Counted from the stretch's first letter, positions 27,478-38,200 are shown. The stretch is DNA of 64,000 nucleotides from CBDCZY01 sp965224745 (GCA_965224745.1 CBDCZY010000004.1:1-64000), one strand, 5' to 3'. Numbers and translations: made by a program. Notes: a model not told the origin generated them from the letters alone.

Positions 27478-28827
27478 ATGATGAATGCTTGGCGATATGA
27501 AATAAGTTGGATCCTTGGCGGTCTTGCATTGGTCCTGGTACTAGGTGGTTTACTGGGAGAAGTGTCTTTAATTTTTACGCTATATTTATTGGTTAGTTTG
27601 GGCATCCTTGTTGTTAAGATTCACCGATTAGAGCGTTGGCTACGAGAGGGCATGCTGCATGGAAATCCTAAATCCAAAGGTATCTGGGAAGAAATCTATT
27701 ATCATCTTTATCGCATCAAAAAAAAGGAAAAGCGCCGCAAAAAGCATTTAGCCAAAATGCTGCAACAATTCCGAAAATCGACAGCAGCTCTGCCGGATGC
27801 TGCCGTAGTTCTCGGTCAACAAGATGAAATCGAGTGGGTAAATAAATCCGCCAGGCGCGTTTTGGGCTTAAAAAAAAGTGATCGCAGTCAACGCATACCG
27901 AATCTGATTCGTTACCCTGAATTCATAAAATATTTAAGGCAAAAGAATTACGAAGGCACAATCATTATAAGGTCGCCAGTCGATCAAGCTATTTTATTAG
28001 AAATTCGGGTTATTGAATATGGTGCTGGCTTGCGGTTGTTGCTGGCTCAAGATGTCACCCAATTTAAAAAAATGGAGCGTATGCGCAAGGATTTTGTCGC
28101 TAATATTTCGCATGAGCTACGAACGCCGCTAACGGTGCTGAAAGGTTATTTGGAAACGTTAACCGATAATCAAGAGCCGCAACCTCCCATGCTGAAAAAT
28201 TCACTTGATAAGATGTATCGACAAACCACCCGGATGACCTACTTGGTCAACGATTTGCTTATGTTGGCTCGTTTGGAAACCAAGCCTCATGAGACGGTTT
28301 GTATTAATGTGCCTGCTTTATTAGAAGAGATATGTTCCGAAGGTCAGGTTAGTAATGAAGAGAATAGGGTTCGATTATCGCTTGAGGCAGGCTTAAAAAT
28401 GTTCGGTGATGAACAAGAACTTAGAAGCGCCTTCAGTAATTTAGTGGTCAATGCTCTTAAATATTCTCCTGACGAATCAGTGGTCGACGTCAGATGGCAA
28501 AAGCAAGCTGCTGGCTTGATTTTTGTCGTTGAAGACCAGGGTGTTGGTATATCGTCGATTGATTTACCTCGGATTACCGAACGGTTTTATCGGGTCGATG
28601 TGCAAAAAAGCCGGACGAATAACGGTACCGGTTTGGGGTTAGCGATCGTAAAACATGTCATGGTAAGGCATAATGCTGAATTAAAGATCACCAGCGAATT
28701 AGGGAAAGGCAGTTGTTTTAGTTGTATCTTTCCATCGGACGCAGAATGTAATCAAGTGATCGATTCGGCTGGAGAGGAAGCGGTGAAATCATCAGTAACA
28801 AATGAAACGTTTCTCTCGGTTGAGTAA
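27478..28827 (+). CDS. phoR: Phosphate regulon sensor histidine kinase PhoR
   Basis: Two N-terminal membrane helices lie within residues 9-47, with almost no periplasmic loop, as in PhoR. A PAS-type domain (about 100-195) follows, then the HisKA domain with His212 in NISHELRTPLT, and the HATPase: NLVVNALKYSP (N box), VEDQGVGIS (G1) and GTGLGLAIVKHV (G2). It phosphorylates and dephosphorylates PhoB when the Pst transporter signals phosphate status. The 154-base gap to phoB is long for coupling but both genes run the same way. Several ATG codons crowd the start; 27478 is used. Confidence 0.93.
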   Translation: MMNAWRYEISWILGGLALVLVLGGLLGEVSLIFTLYLLVSLGILVVKIHRLERWLREGMLHGNPKSKGIWEEIYYHLYRIKKKEKRRKKHLAKMLQQFRKSTAALPDAAVVLGQQDEIEWVNKSARRVLGLKKSDRSQRIPNLIRYPEFIKYLRQKNYEGTIIIRSPVDQAILLEIRVIEYGAGLRLLLAQDVTQFKKMERMRKDFVANISHELRTPLTVLKGYLETLTDNQEPQPPMLKNSLDKMYRQTTRMTYLVNDLLMLARLETKPHETVCINVPALLEEICSEGQVSNEENRVRLSLEAGLKMFGDEQELRSAFSNLVVNALKYSPDESVVDVRWQKQAAGLIFVVEDQGVGISSIDLPRITERFYRVDVQKSRTNNGTGLGLAIVKHVMVRHNAELKITSELGKGSCFSCIFPSDAECNQVIDSAGEEAVKSSVTNETFLSVE

Positions 28828-28866
28828 CCATTGTGTTATGAGGGTGTCAATTCTTTATTTTCAGAT

Positions 28867-30135
28867 TTACTGGCCGGACTTTATTGTCTGAACAACTTTA
28901 CCTTGTAATTCCTGTCCAAAGAATGGCGAATTAATACCATGACTTAACCAATTTTCTGCGCTAGCCTGCCATGTTTTTTTAGGATCGAATATACAAAGAT
29001 CGGCAGGGTTTCCAGGCGTTAATGTTCCGGCATCAATTTTCAGAACGTGAGCAGGTTGATGAGTTAATAAACCAATGGCTTGTTCAAGCGAGACGACTTT
29101 ATCATTCACCAACTCGAGTGCTAAGGGTAATAACGTGTCGAGTGACGCTATGCCTGGCTCAGTTTCTGGGAAAGCCCCTAGCTTGGCGTCTTCGTCTTGC
29201 GGTTGATGGTCTGAGCTGATGGCGTCTAGTGTGCCATCTGCCAAACCCTGTCTTAATTCTTGTCGATCTTGTTCCGTACGGAATGGGGGTATTACATGAT
29301 ATAAGCTATCGAAAGCAGGCATATCTTGCTCAGTGAGGTGTAGCTGATGAATAGCGACATCGGCAGTGACTGGCAAACCCTCCTGTTTGGCGTTTCTAAT
29401 TAATGCTACCGACCGGGCGCAGCTCAAATGTGAAAAATGCATTCGACAACCGGTTAATTCGACTAATACGAGGTGTTGTACGAGGGCAATGGTTTCTGCT
29501 GTTTCAGGAATACCGGGGAGACCATAGCGAGTCGCAAAGGCTCCTTCATGAGCGCAACCCTGGTGTTGCAGCCAAGCGTCATTTGGTTGACAGATGAACA
29601 ATATATCCTGGCTTGCAGCATACTCCATTGCGCGCCTTAATACTAAGGTATTAGTGAGCTCGCGACGCCCATTACTGACGGCAATGCAGCCCGCATTTTT
29701 TAATGCGCCCATTGCGCTTAACTCTTGTCCCAGTAGGCCCTGCGTCAGGGCGGCTATGGGCAGTACTTTAGTCATGCCTAGAGCCTGAGCTTTATCCAGA
29801 ATTAACTCTGCGACGGCAGGAGTGTCGATGACTGGAGAGGTATCAGGCGGACAGCAAAGAGTTGTTATGCCGCTTTGAAATGCCGCTTTGACCTCACTGG
29901 CTATACTTGCCTTATGAGTCTCTCCTGGCTCTCTAAGCCGGGCGCATAAGTCTATAAAGCCTGGGCAAACAATAAGTTCAGCCGCGTCTATTACCTTATC
30001 TGCAGTGAAATCAGGAGCAGGTGAGGACACAGACATGATTTTCCCCTCCGCGACCAAAACATCACCAATCCGGTTGATATGATTGACCGGATCAATCACT
30101 GTACCGCCTTTGATGACGATCTTCTCTTGATTCAT
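28867..30135 (-). CDS. pyrX: Non-catalytic dihydroorotase-like protein PyrC' (PyrX)
   Basis: This 422-residue member of the amidohydrolase superfamily overlaps the end of pyrB by 4 bases. Active dihydroorotases have two histidines in GxxDxHxHxREPG. Here the motif reads GFIDLCARLREPG (59-71), with Cys64 and Arg66 in place of both metal ligands. In Pseudomonas the corresponding pyrC' product is inactive but needed to assemble the aspartate transcarbamoylase dodecamer; the same role is inferred. A true pyrC should lie elsewhere in the genome. It is the last gene of the leftward operon. Confidence 0.88.
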   Translation of the reverse strand: MNQEKIVIKGGTVIDPVNHINRIGDVLVAEGKIMSVSSPAPDFTADKVIDAAELIVCPGFIDLCARLREPGETHKASIASEVKAAFQSGITTLCCPPDTSPVIDTPAVAELILDKAQALGMTKVLPIAALTQGLLGQELSAMGALKNAGCIAVSNGRRELTNTLVLRRAMEYAASQDILFICQPNDAWLQHQGCAHEGAFATRYGLPGIPETAETIALVQHLVLVELTGCRMHFSHLSCARSVALIRNAKQEGLPVTADVAIHQLHLTEQDMPAFDSLYHVIPPFRTEQDRQELRQGLADGTLDAISSDHQPQDEDAKLGAFPETEPGIASLDTLLPLALELVNDKVVSLEQAIGLLTHQPAHVLKIDAGTLTPGNPADLCIFDPKKTWQASAENWLSHGINSPFFGQELQGKVVQTIKSGQ

Positions 30136-31133
30136 GAAGTGGAATGTTCGGGCTGTATGACCATGGACATTATCGCCATCCTTATCGCAATACCATGAGT
30201 TACTTGTTGCAAAATCACCGATTGAGGCCCATCTGCCACATTCGAAGCAATTTCCACGCCCCTGTTGATAGGGCCAGGATGCATTACCATCGCATCAGGT
30301 TTGGCGTACCGTAGTCTTTCTTTAGTTAAACCATAGTAATGATAAAACTCTTTTTCGCTGGGCAAGAAAGCGCCAGTCATCCGTTCTTTCTGTAATCTCA
30401 GCATAATTATTACATCGATATCTCTTAGACCATCGACTAACGAATGAGCCACCGAAACACCCAATTGATCAACATGTGAAGGTAACAAGGTATGCGGTGC
30501 GACTACTCTTACTTCTTTGACGCCAAGTGTTGTTAAAGCATTGATCTGGGAACGGGCAACCCGTGAATGACGGATATCTCCTATGATTGCAATGGATAGA
30601 TTGTGCAAGTCGGGCTTATGCCGGCGGATGGTAAATATGTCCAGCATTGCTTGAGTAGGGTGGGCGTGTTGACCATCGCCAGCATTGATAACGCTGATAT
30701 GGGGAGCTGCGTGTTGGGCAATAAAGTGAGCTGCGCCACTCACAGCATGCCTTACGATAAACATATCAACATGCATAGCTTCCAGATTACGAATGGTATC
30801 CAGTAAACTTTCGCCTTTGGAAGCGGCCGATGTTTCGATGTTGATGTTTAGAGTGTCGGCAGAAAGCCGTTTTGCCGCCAGTTCGAAAGTTGTTCGGGTA
30901 CGGGTGCTGTTTTCGAAAAACAGATTAACGATTGTTTTGCCACGCAGCAGAGGGAATTTTTTTACCTGTTGTTCTGCTATGCTGGCAAATGATTCTGCCA
31001 CATCTAAAATTTCTGTTAATAACTCAGCACTAAGACCTTCGATAGTCAAAAAATGTTTTAACTTACCCGCCGTGGTTAGCTGCGAATTAGAGGAAGTGGA
31101 TCCTGTTGAGTCTTTAAGCGGCTTTGGTATCAA
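30132..31133 (-). CDS. pyrB: Aspartate carbamoyltransferase catalytic chain PyrB
   Basis: The 333-residue enzyme joins carbamoyl phosphate and aspartate, the first committed step of pyrimidine synthesis. FENSTRTRTTFELA is the carbamoyl-phosphate binding site, HPTQAMLDIFTI and VMLRLQKERM the aspartate loop region, and MHPGPINRGVEI the C-terminal signature. It carries an N-terminal extension of about 25 residues relative to E. coli PyrB, as in the Pseudomonas-type enzyme that binds PyrC'. It overlaps pyrR by 20 bases and pyrC' by 4, so the three are coupled. Confidence 0.95.
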   Translation of the reverse strand: MIPKPLKDSTGSTSSNSQLTTAGKLKHFLTIEGLSAELLTEILDVAESFASIAEQQVKKFPLLRGKTIVNLFFENSTRTRTTFELAAKRLSADTLNINIETSAASKGESLLDTIRNLEAMHVDMFIVRHAVSGAAHFIAQHAAPHISVINAGDGQHAHPTQAMLDIFTIRRHKPDLHNLSIAIIGDIRHSRVARSQINALTTLGVKEVRVVAPHTLLPSHVDQLGVSVAHSLVDGLRDIDVIIMLRLQKERMTGAFLPSEKEFYHYYGLTKERLRYAKPDAMVMHPGPINRGVEIASNVADGPQSVILQQVTHGIAIRMAIMSMVIQPEHSTS

Positions 31134-31635
31134 ATGCTTTAATACTGATTTGAAGTGGGTCAGGTCCGGTTAATTTTATACGATTTCCAGGCTGTAGGGT
31201 GATTTTCTCACCGACACAATCAGGTTGGAGCGGTATTTGACGGCCATTCCGCTCAATCAGCGTTCCTAAAATAATTTGATTGGGGCGACCAAAGTCGAAA
31301 ATTTCGTTCAATGCGGCTCGAATGGTTCGGCCAGTATAAAAAACATCATCAATCAGAATGATATCACTACCCGCTAATGCTTTCGGTAACCGACTTGGTT
31401 TTACTTTTGGGTTCATACCTATTTGCGAAAAATCGTCACGATAGAAAGAAATATCGAGAAGACCAATCGGTTCATCAATCTTAAGACGTTTTCGCATTTC
31501 TTCAGCGATCCAGACACCCCCTGTTCGAATACCGATGATAATTGGGTTATTTAATTTTCTTTTGGTAATTTCTGTATTGAGCTGGGTATATAGGTTATTG
31601 AGTAATGTCGGTATATTCAAATTATTTTCTTTCAT
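31114..31635 (-). CDS. pyrR: PyrR bifunctional regulator/uracil phosphoribosyltransferase
   Basis: The 173-residue protein has a type I phosphoribosyltransferase fold, with the PRPP loop VILIDDVFYTGRTIRAAL near the middle and an N-terminal GIRTGGVWIAEEM segment. PyrR binds pyr mRNA in the presence of UMP in Gram-positives; in Pseudomonas-type operons it regulates pyrB expression. The location directly before pyrB supports that. I did not find a clear attenuator in front of the operon. It overlaps ruvX by 14 bases. Confidence 0.92.
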   Translation of the reverse strand: MKENNLNIPTLLNNLYTQLNTEITKRKLNNPIIIGIRTGGVWIAEEMRKRLKIDEPIGLLDISFYRDDFSQIGMNPKVKPSRLPKALAGSDIILIDDVFYTGRTIRAALNEIFDFGRPNQIILGTLIERNGRQIPLQPDCVGEKITLQPGNRIKLTGPDPLQISIKAFDTKAA

Positions 31636-32080
31636 GATTTTTTAGAGCATGGTGATTGAGCCAAGTTTGTAATATTAATTGGGCAGCCAACTGATCTTGA
31701 ATGGCCCACAGTTTGGTTGCGCTGGTTTTTAAATCGTCAAAGAGTATTTGTTTGGCTTCGAAAGTGGTCAGAGTTTCATCTATTTGATAAGCCGGCAGGT
31801 GAAAGCGACCTTCCAATTGTCGACAAAATTTAACCATGAGAGGGGTTACTGGATTATCGCTGCCATCCTGCTGTTTGGAAATACCTATTATCAAACCATA
31901 TGGTTGCCATAGGTTAATGATCTGACCTATTTTTTCCCAATTTGGTCGGTCATTGAGTGATTTTATCGTTACTAATGGGCTACTCGTTTGGGTTTCGCTA
32001 TGGCCGACTGCAACGCCAATTTTTTTGGTGCCGAAGTCAAAACCTAAATAGGTATCGTTAGTCGTTTGGGTTGGTTGCAC
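31622..32080 (-). CDS. ruvX: Holliday junction resolvase-like RuvX (YqgF)
   Basis: The 152-residue RNase H-fold protein starts its domain with LGFDFGTKKIGVAVG and shows DETLTTFEAK further on, matching the catalytic acidic residues of YqgF. In E. coli YqgF acts in maturation of the 16S rRNA 5' end; a resolvase role is also proposed. Gene order yqgE-ruvX-pyrR-pyrB is common in gammaproteobacteria. Confidence 0.93.
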   Translation of the reverse strand: MQPTQTTNDTYLGFDFGTKKIGVAVGHSETQTSSPLVTIKSLNDRPNWEKIGQIINLWQPYGLIIGISKQQDGSDNPVTPLMVKFCRQLEGRFHLPAYQIDETLTTFEAKQILFDDLKTSATKLWAIQDQLAAQLILQTWLNHHALKNHERK

Positions 32081-32119
32081 AACGGTTTTTATTGAGGATG
32101 AAAAGGTTTTAGACTTAAA

Positions 32120-32683
32120 TTAGCCGTGACCGGCCTGACCTGTCATCAAGTTAATATCAACGCCAATTTGATTGGCTGCCGAGGACCATCGAGTGCCTAC
32201 GGGTGTATCAAATAAGATTGATTCTAGTGCTGATGTAGTCAACCAAACATTGTCAATCATCTCCTTTTCAAGCTGGTTTTGACCCCAGCCGGCATAACCT
32301 AATGCGACCAGCACTTTATCCGGTCCTTCCCCGATCGCTATGGCTTCAAGGATATCGCGCGAGGTTGTGAGTGAAATGTCATCGGATACTTTGATCGTAG
32401 AATCCCATTGTTTACTTGCAGTATGAACAATAAAACCTCTTTCTTGTTGAATGGGGCCACCAAAAAAAACAGGGATATTATCGAGTTTTGTATCAGTCGA
32501 TTTAATATCCATTTGGCGAAAAATTTCGACAAGTTTCAAGTCAGTAGGACGATTAATCACAATACCCAAGCCGCCTTCGCTGTTATGTTGACAAAGGTAG
32601 GTGACCGTTTTAGAAAAGTTAGGATCTCCCAAATTTGGCATAGCAATTAAAAATTGATTAGCTAAAAAATTAGAATCTGTCAT
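32120..32683 (-). CDS. yqgE: YqgE/AlgH family protein
   Basis: The 187-residue protein has the family's N-terminal NQFLIAMPNLGDPNFSKTV, GGLGIVINRPTD and VALGYAGWGQNQLEKE blocks. AlgH is linked to alginate control in Pseudomonas, but the biochemical function of the family is not known. It lies between the tonB-like gene and ruvX in the same direction. Confidence 0.93.
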   Translation of the reverse strand: MTDSNFLANQFLIAMPNLGDPNFSKTVTYLCQHNSEGGLGIVINRPTDLKLVEIFRQMDIKSTDTKLDNIPVFFGGPIQQERGFIVHTASKQWDSTIKVSDDISLTTSRDILEAIAIGEGPDKVLVALGYAGWGQNQLEKEMIDNVWLTTSALESILFDTPVGTRWSSAANQIGVDINLMTGQAGHG

Positions 32684-32715
32684 TGCAATAATTACTCTTT
32701 ACTTTGTATAACCTG

Positions 32716-33588
32716 CTAATTTGAAGTCAGACCACTTTTTTTAGAAAAAATCCAGACACGATCAAGAATTAAAATATCCAATTCCTCCAACAGTTTCATG
32801 GGGATAGGAGGAAAAGGTGCAGCCAGACGAACAATTCGAACAGCAGCATCATCTAATCCTTTATTGCCTGATGATTTGCTAAGTTCAATAGTATAGATTG
32901 ACCCATCTGGGTTGATTCCTACTCGGATACGTGGACCTTTCTTGTCAGTAAGGTTGGCGTGTAAAGCAATGTCAGGAAAATTAAGGGTTCCTAACCGCTC
33001 AATCTTACGATTACATTCCTCTATATATGAAGAGGCAAGATAACGTTGTGCGCTCACCTGATCAATTGATTTCATGCGACTTTGTTCAGAGCCCTGTTTG
33101 CGTTGCCTGACTTTTAGTCCTAATTGGGCAACCTGCTGCGCTAGCATTTCCCGCGATACTGAGGCCACATCCTTTTGTGTAATTGCTGTAGCAGCTTTGC
33201 CAACATTAACTCTAACTTTTGCGTTTTGTTGGGTAAGCGTTTTATTCGCTTGATTATTGGTTTTCTGGAAATCTTTTTGTTGCTGCTGTGCAGTAGAGTG
33301 TGATTGGTTTGGTAGTATCGTAGTTGCTTCTTGGGCTTTTTTCTTAACTATTCCGCCACCGATCTGATTTTGCTGTGCTAGAAAGCTTGCATCTGTTGGC
33401 TTTTGTTCAGACGGCATAGTGACTAGTGTTATATCGAGTAGCTTGTTGATTTTTTGGGGCTGCGGAAAAGAGAAACTAATACCCATGATGACAACAACAT
33501 GGAAAATTAGCGCTAAAAATGCAGCTACTAATAAACGGTCAGAAGCGGATTTAATTTCCGAATGTTCTGCTATCTGTGGAGTATTCAA
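32716..33588 (-). CDS. TonB-like energy transducer protein
   Basis: The 290-residue protein has a single N-terminal membrane anchor (LLVAAFLALIFHVVVIMGIS, residues 19-38), a glutamine-rich, probably extended periplasmic linker (about 75-150) and a C-terminal TonB domain (RIRVGINPDGSIYTIELSKS, then LDDAAVRIVRLAAPFPP). It would couple ExbBD proton-motive force to outer-membrane receptors. The usual proline-rich spacer is replaced by Gln/Lys/Ala residues. The position between gshB and yqgE matches Pseudomonas-type clusters. No exbB/exbD is nearby. Confidence 0.88.
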   Translation of the reverse strand: MNTPQIAEHSEIKSASDRLLVAAFLALIFHVVVIMGISFSFPQPQKINKLLDITLVTMPSEQKPTDASFLAQQNQIGGGIVKKKAQEATTILPNQSHSTAQQQQKDFQKTNNQANKTLTQQNAKVRVNVGKAATAITQKDVASVSREMLAQQVAQLGLKVRQRKQGSEQSRMKSIDQVSAQRYLASSYIEECNRKIERLGTLNFPDIALHANLTDKKGPRIRVGINPDGSIYTIELSKSSGNKGLDDAAVRIVRLAAPFPPIPMKLLEELDILILDRVWIFSKKSGLTSN

Positions 33589-33597
33589 AGCGTTGAC

Positions 33598-34545
33598 CTA
33601 AATTTGTTCTTCAATACAATCTATAAGTTTAGCACTGATATTGATATTAAAATATTTATCAAGTTCCTGAACACAGGTTGGGCTTGTGACATTAATTTCT
33701 GTCAAGTAGTCACCAATGATATCCAGCCCTACAAATAATAGACCTTTTGCGCGTAATGTAGGGCCTACATGATTAGCAATCCACAAATCTCTTGCGGTTA
33801 ATTCTCTGCCTTCAGCGATCCCGCCGGCCGCTAAATTGCCACGACTTTCTCCCTGCGTTGGAATTCTGGCAAGTGCATAAGGTATCGGTTCGCCGTTAAT
33901 CACCAAGACGCGTTTGTCACCTTGCTTAATTTCCGGCAAGTATTTTTGTATCATAGTGAATTTTTTGTTATAGGCAGTCATGGTTTCAAGAATAACATTG
34001 GTATTAGGGTCGCCTTTTGTTATGCGGAAAATAGATGAGCCTCCCATCCCGTCTAAAGGCTTTACAATAATATCCTCATGTTCTTGCAGGAATCGCAAAA
34101 TTTGTTGGCTGTTGCGAGTGACCAGCGTGGGTGTGCAGCATTCTGGAAACCAAGCGGTGAATAGCTTTTCGTTCGCATCGCGCAGGGCTTGCGGTTTGTT
34201 AACGACCAATGTCCCTTGGTTTTCGGCCTGTTCCAGAATATAGGTCGCGTAAATATATTCAAGGTTGAATGGAGGGTCTTTACGCATCAGAATGGCGTCT
34301 AAAAAATCTAGAGGAGTATCGACTTCATCGCCAAATTGGTACCAGTTTGAGGCATCCCGTTGCACACTAATGGGTCGTAAACGGCCATTTGCCTTGCTGT
34401 CGGATAGATATAGATCCTCAAGTTCCATGTAGAACAAGTCCCAGTGTCTGGATTGTGCTTCTATCATTAAAGCAAAAGTTGTATCTTTGTCAATGTTAAT
34501 GTTTGAAACTGGATCCATAACGATCCCAAGCCTAACTTTTTTCAC
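33598..34545 (-). CDS. gshB: Glutathione synthetase GshB
   Basis: At 315 residues this nearly equals E. coli GshB (316). The ATP-grasp fold shows VKPLDGMGGSSIFR, DKRVLVINGEPIPYALARIP and the metal-binding end GDYLTEINVTSPTC. The enzyme adds glycine to gamma-glutamylcysteine. It heads the leftward operon; the promoter should lie in the 131-base divergent gap before rpmB. Confidence 0.96.
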   Translation of the reverse strand: MKKVRLGIVMDPVSNINIDKDTTFALMIEAQSRHWDLFYMELEDLYLSDSKANGRLRPISVQRDASNWYQFGDEVDTPLDFLDAILMRKDPPFNLEYIYATYILEQAENQGTLVVNKPQALRDANEKLFTAWFPECCTPTLVTRNSQQILRFLQEHEDIIVKPLDGMGGSSIFRITKGDPNTNVILETMTAYNKKFTMIQKYLPEIKQGDKRVLVINGEPIPYALARIPTQGESRGNLAAGGIAEGRELTARDLWIANHVGPTLRAKGLLFVGLDIIGDYLTEINVTSPTCVQELDKYFNINISAKLIDCIEEQI

Positions 34546-34676
34546 TTAAACCTCGAATAGTGAAGTAAATTGGGTAGTTTATCAAAAAACGTTGGTTCTA
34601 TTGTTTACTACGATAATATATTTTGGTATAAAGGACGGCTATCTATCATCTACTATATTATTTGTAGGAAATTTAC

Positions 34677-34913
34677 ATGTCAAAAATATGCCAAGTGACC
34701 GGGAAACGTCCCGTATCAGGAAATAACGTTTCGCATGCTCACAATAAGACCAAAAGAAGGTTTTTACCTAATTTGCATTACCATCGGTTTTGGGTCGAAA
34801 GCGAAAAAAGATGGGTAAGATTAAGACTGACTTGCAAAGGGATGAGAATAATCGATAAGCTTGGAATAGAAGCCGTGTTGGCTGATATACGTAAACGTGG
34901 TGAAAAAATATAG
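34677..34913 (+). CDS. rpmB: 50S ribosomal protein L28
   Basis: The 78-residue protein starts MSKICQVTGKRPVSGNN and contains KTKRRFLPNLHYHRFWVES, closely following E. coli L28. It lacks the extra CxxC pairs, so it is a zinc-free form. It is followed 17 bases on by rpmG, the conserved pair. Confidence 0.97.
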   Translation: MSKICQVTGKRPVSGNNVSHAHNKTKRRFLPNLHYHRFWVESEKRWVRLRLTCKGMRIIDKLGIEAVLADIRKRGEKI

Positions 34914-34930
34914 AGTTAGGAGTACATGAA

Positions 34931-35086
34931 ATGAGTGACAAGATTAAATTAGTTTCAACCGCCAAAACAGGTCATTTTTATACAACGACCAAAAATAAGC
35001 GAACAATGCCAGAAAAAATGGAAATAAAAAAGTATGACCCTGTCATTCGAAAACATGTGATGTATAAAGAATCAAAAATAAAATAA
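34931..35086 (+). CDS. rpmG: 50S ribosomal protein L33
   Basis: The 51-codon gene reads MSDKIKLVSTAKTGHFYTTT and then KNKRTMPEKMEIKKYDPV, the usual L33 sequence without zinc-binding cysteines. A GGAG ribosome-binding site lies at about 34919. It forms an operon with rpmB. Confidence 0.96.
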   Translation: MSDKIKLVSTAKTGHFYTTTKNKRTMPEKMEIKKYDPVIRKHVMYKESKIK

Positions 35087-35087
35087 C

Positions 35088-35103
35088 GACGATTATTATC
35101 GTC
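35088..35103 (+). terminator. Small hairpin after rpmG
   Basis: GACGAT and ATCGTC are separated by TATT directly after the rpmG stop. The stem is short and the T-run poor, so it is only a possible terminator. Confidence 0.35.
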
Positions 35104-35238
35104 TGTATTCATAAGCAGTTGGTCGTGATAGAAACTACCAAGCCTGTATAGAAGATTTGTCGCAAAATAAATCAATACCGTACTGGGTATAGTGTGACTT
35201 TCGAGTAAGTAAGAAAAATTAAAGAATAAAGCTGTTTT

Positions 35239-38200
35239 TTATTCTGATACGCTGACGCTTTCCTTACTGAGAAATGCTTCAAACTGTTTAGCTGTCAATG
35301 GTTTACTAAAATAATACCCTTGAAAAAGTTGACAGTCTTTTTGCAATAAGAACTGTTTTTGAGCTTCTGTTTCAACGCCTTCTGCAATGACATTGAGCCC
35401 TAGATGCTTGGCCATTGCTACGATAGTTTCAACAATTACCGCGCTATTTGGGTCTTTATCAATGTCGTGTACAAAGCTTTGATCTATTTTAAGTTGATTA
35501 AGCGGCAGTTTTTTGAGATAGCTCAGAGAGGAATAGCCGGTACCGAAGTCATCGATTGCAATTTTAACGCCCAATTTTTTAAGTGATTTCATTTTCTCGA
35601 TAGTGTCTTCGAGATTGCTGATAAGAACGCTTTCCGTGATCTCTATGGCTAGTTGTCTTGGGTTTATTTTATGCTTATGTATCGCTTTCTTGGTTTTCTC
35701 CACAAAGTCTCGTTCATGGAACTGCCTCGGGCTCACGTTAACGGCCAGATGGATTAGTTTTATGCCGTTGTTATTCCAGCGATTTAGTTGGCGACAAGCT
35801 TCATTAATAATCCAGGCGCCCAATGGCAGGATTAACCCACTTTCTTCGGCGATGGCAATATAGTTAGCTAAAGAAAGAGCTTCGTTGTCACTATTTACCC
35901 ACCGTAGTAGCGCTTCTGCACTGTTACACTGACCTTCTGCAGTGATTTGTGGTTGGTAAGAAAGTGTTAAATTTCCTTGGGTAATGGCCTCTCTTAACTC
36001 TTCTTCAATTCTAAGTCTGGTATTAACTTTTTCTTGCATTTCCGGTTTGAAAAAGCAAATGCTGTTTCTGCCGTCTGATTTGGCTTGATACATTGCCGTA
36101 TCTGCTTGCTTTAAAATTTCATTAGGCGAAGCATTATTCTCGGGGAAAACGGTAATTCCTATGCTGGGAGTAATATGATGCTGGTGACCAACTAAATCAA
36201 AAGGCGTCCTTAAGGTTGATAGGATTTTTTCTGCTACGGTAAATGCGTGTTCTAAGGACTCTTCAACTGAGAAACTTCTGCCTGGTAACATCACTACAAA
36301 CTCATCACCTCCGAGCCTTGCCGCGGTATCTTCTTGACGAATACATTGAATTATTCTGCGCGCGACACGTATCAGCAATTCATCGCCAATGTGATGTCCC
36401 AAAGCATCGTTAAGTAACTTGAAGTGGTCTAAATCAAGAAACAATAAGACGCCAAAGAGTTGGTTACGCTGCGCAGCTGCCAACTCTTTTTTCAAGCGAT
36501 TTAATAAAAGCCTGCGGTTAGGTAACTTGGTAAGTGAATCATAGAAAGCCAGGTGGCGTATTTTTGATTCATATTTTTTTTGTTTGGTGATATCAGAAAA
36601 AAAAGAAAGATAATGGGAAATTTCTTTATATTCATCTTCAATTGCCGTTACGGTAATTCGTTGTGGATAAGGATTACCGTTTTTGCGCCTGCCCCATATG
36701 ACGCCATCAAAACGATTGGTTTCCAACAACTTTTTCCTCATTTTTCGATAGTATTTGAAACTTTTTTGTTCTGGAATTAAGAAACTGTGGGTCTTGCCAA
36801 GAACTTCTTCTGGCTGGTATCCGGTTATTTCAGTAAAAGCTTTATTGACCTTGACAATTCTGGCTTTTTTGTCGGTGATCATGATCGCTTCATGTGTTTC
36901 AAAAGATTTTGCAGCTAAACGAATTTCTGCTTCCATTTTTTTTCGTTCAGTGATGTCGACGATGGTCCCCATCATTTTCTGCTTTTGGCCAGCTTCGTCA
37001 TACATAATCTCGCCTTGGCTCAATAGATACCGGATCTCTTTAGAGGGCCTGATAATACGAAATTCGGCGCCGAAAGGCGTGCTATTAGCTATGGATTGGT
37101 TGAGTGTTTCTTCTATCAGGCTGAGATCTTTTGGGTGAATAATGAGTTTAATGAAATCTAAATGGAGTTTTACTGAGTCAGGTTGAATATCGCAAAAACG
37201 ATAAGCTTCGTCAGACCACCAGAAGATATTAGTCGCAAAATCCCAACGCCAAGTGGCAATATGCGCGATTGATTGTGCTTCTGATAACCGTGCTTTTTTT
37301 TCAATAAGCGCGTTCTCTGTTAATTTATGAGCTTTAATTTCTTGTTCTAGTTTTTGGTTGGTCTGAGTCAGTTCACGTGAATTTTTAACAACACGGTCCT
37401 GTAACTTATAGTGAGCATGCTTTAGTTCACTTTGAGCATCCAACATATGAGCAGTGTGTTGGTTAAACCAATAGGTTAAGGCTGCGAGCTCGCCTAGATC
37501 CGAGGTTTTTAATAAAGGCTTTTCGGTAGAATTGGTGGTTATTTTTTCTATTTGCTTACCCAGTTCGCGTATCGGTCTAGTCAGTGATGTTCTCAGTAAA
37601 TTAATGATCAAAACGGACATCAATATAACGCCACCAAGGATTTTTAGAAGATCAGAGTTATTGGTGAGTAAAAAGCTTAGTTTAGAATTGGGTCGAGGAA
37701 TAACCGTAACAACACGCCATGGTGCTTGTGGTAAAGAGATTATGGAAGCTAAAGCTGTTTGTTGAAATAATAAATCATTTTCTAATAAAGCATGAACTTC
37801 TTTTTTAAACTGACTACTCAGTTGGACAGGCTGAGTTTCAGATATTTCATTTGATTCTTGTTGATCTGATTGACCAAATTTCTTGGTAACTTGGTTTTCA
37901 CCGGTGGTTTTGGGTTTTTTAATTCGTTTCTCAGCGGTTTTGGAACTGGGGTTGTTCTTAATAAAATTGGCAAGTCCTATGAAACTAGGGTTGGCACGGG
38001 AAAGTTGTTCAATTTCGCTGATTTTAAGGTTGTTATGTGGCAAGAGATTTGGTTCACCTAGTTTTGGGTGATGCAGAAATGCATCATCGTAATTCACAAT
38101 AAAGCTATATTGATTGTTAGCTTGAAGGGATGGCAACGATGATACGAATGCACGTAAATCAAGGTCTAAGGTGATGACACCTTGAAATTTATTCTGTGAA

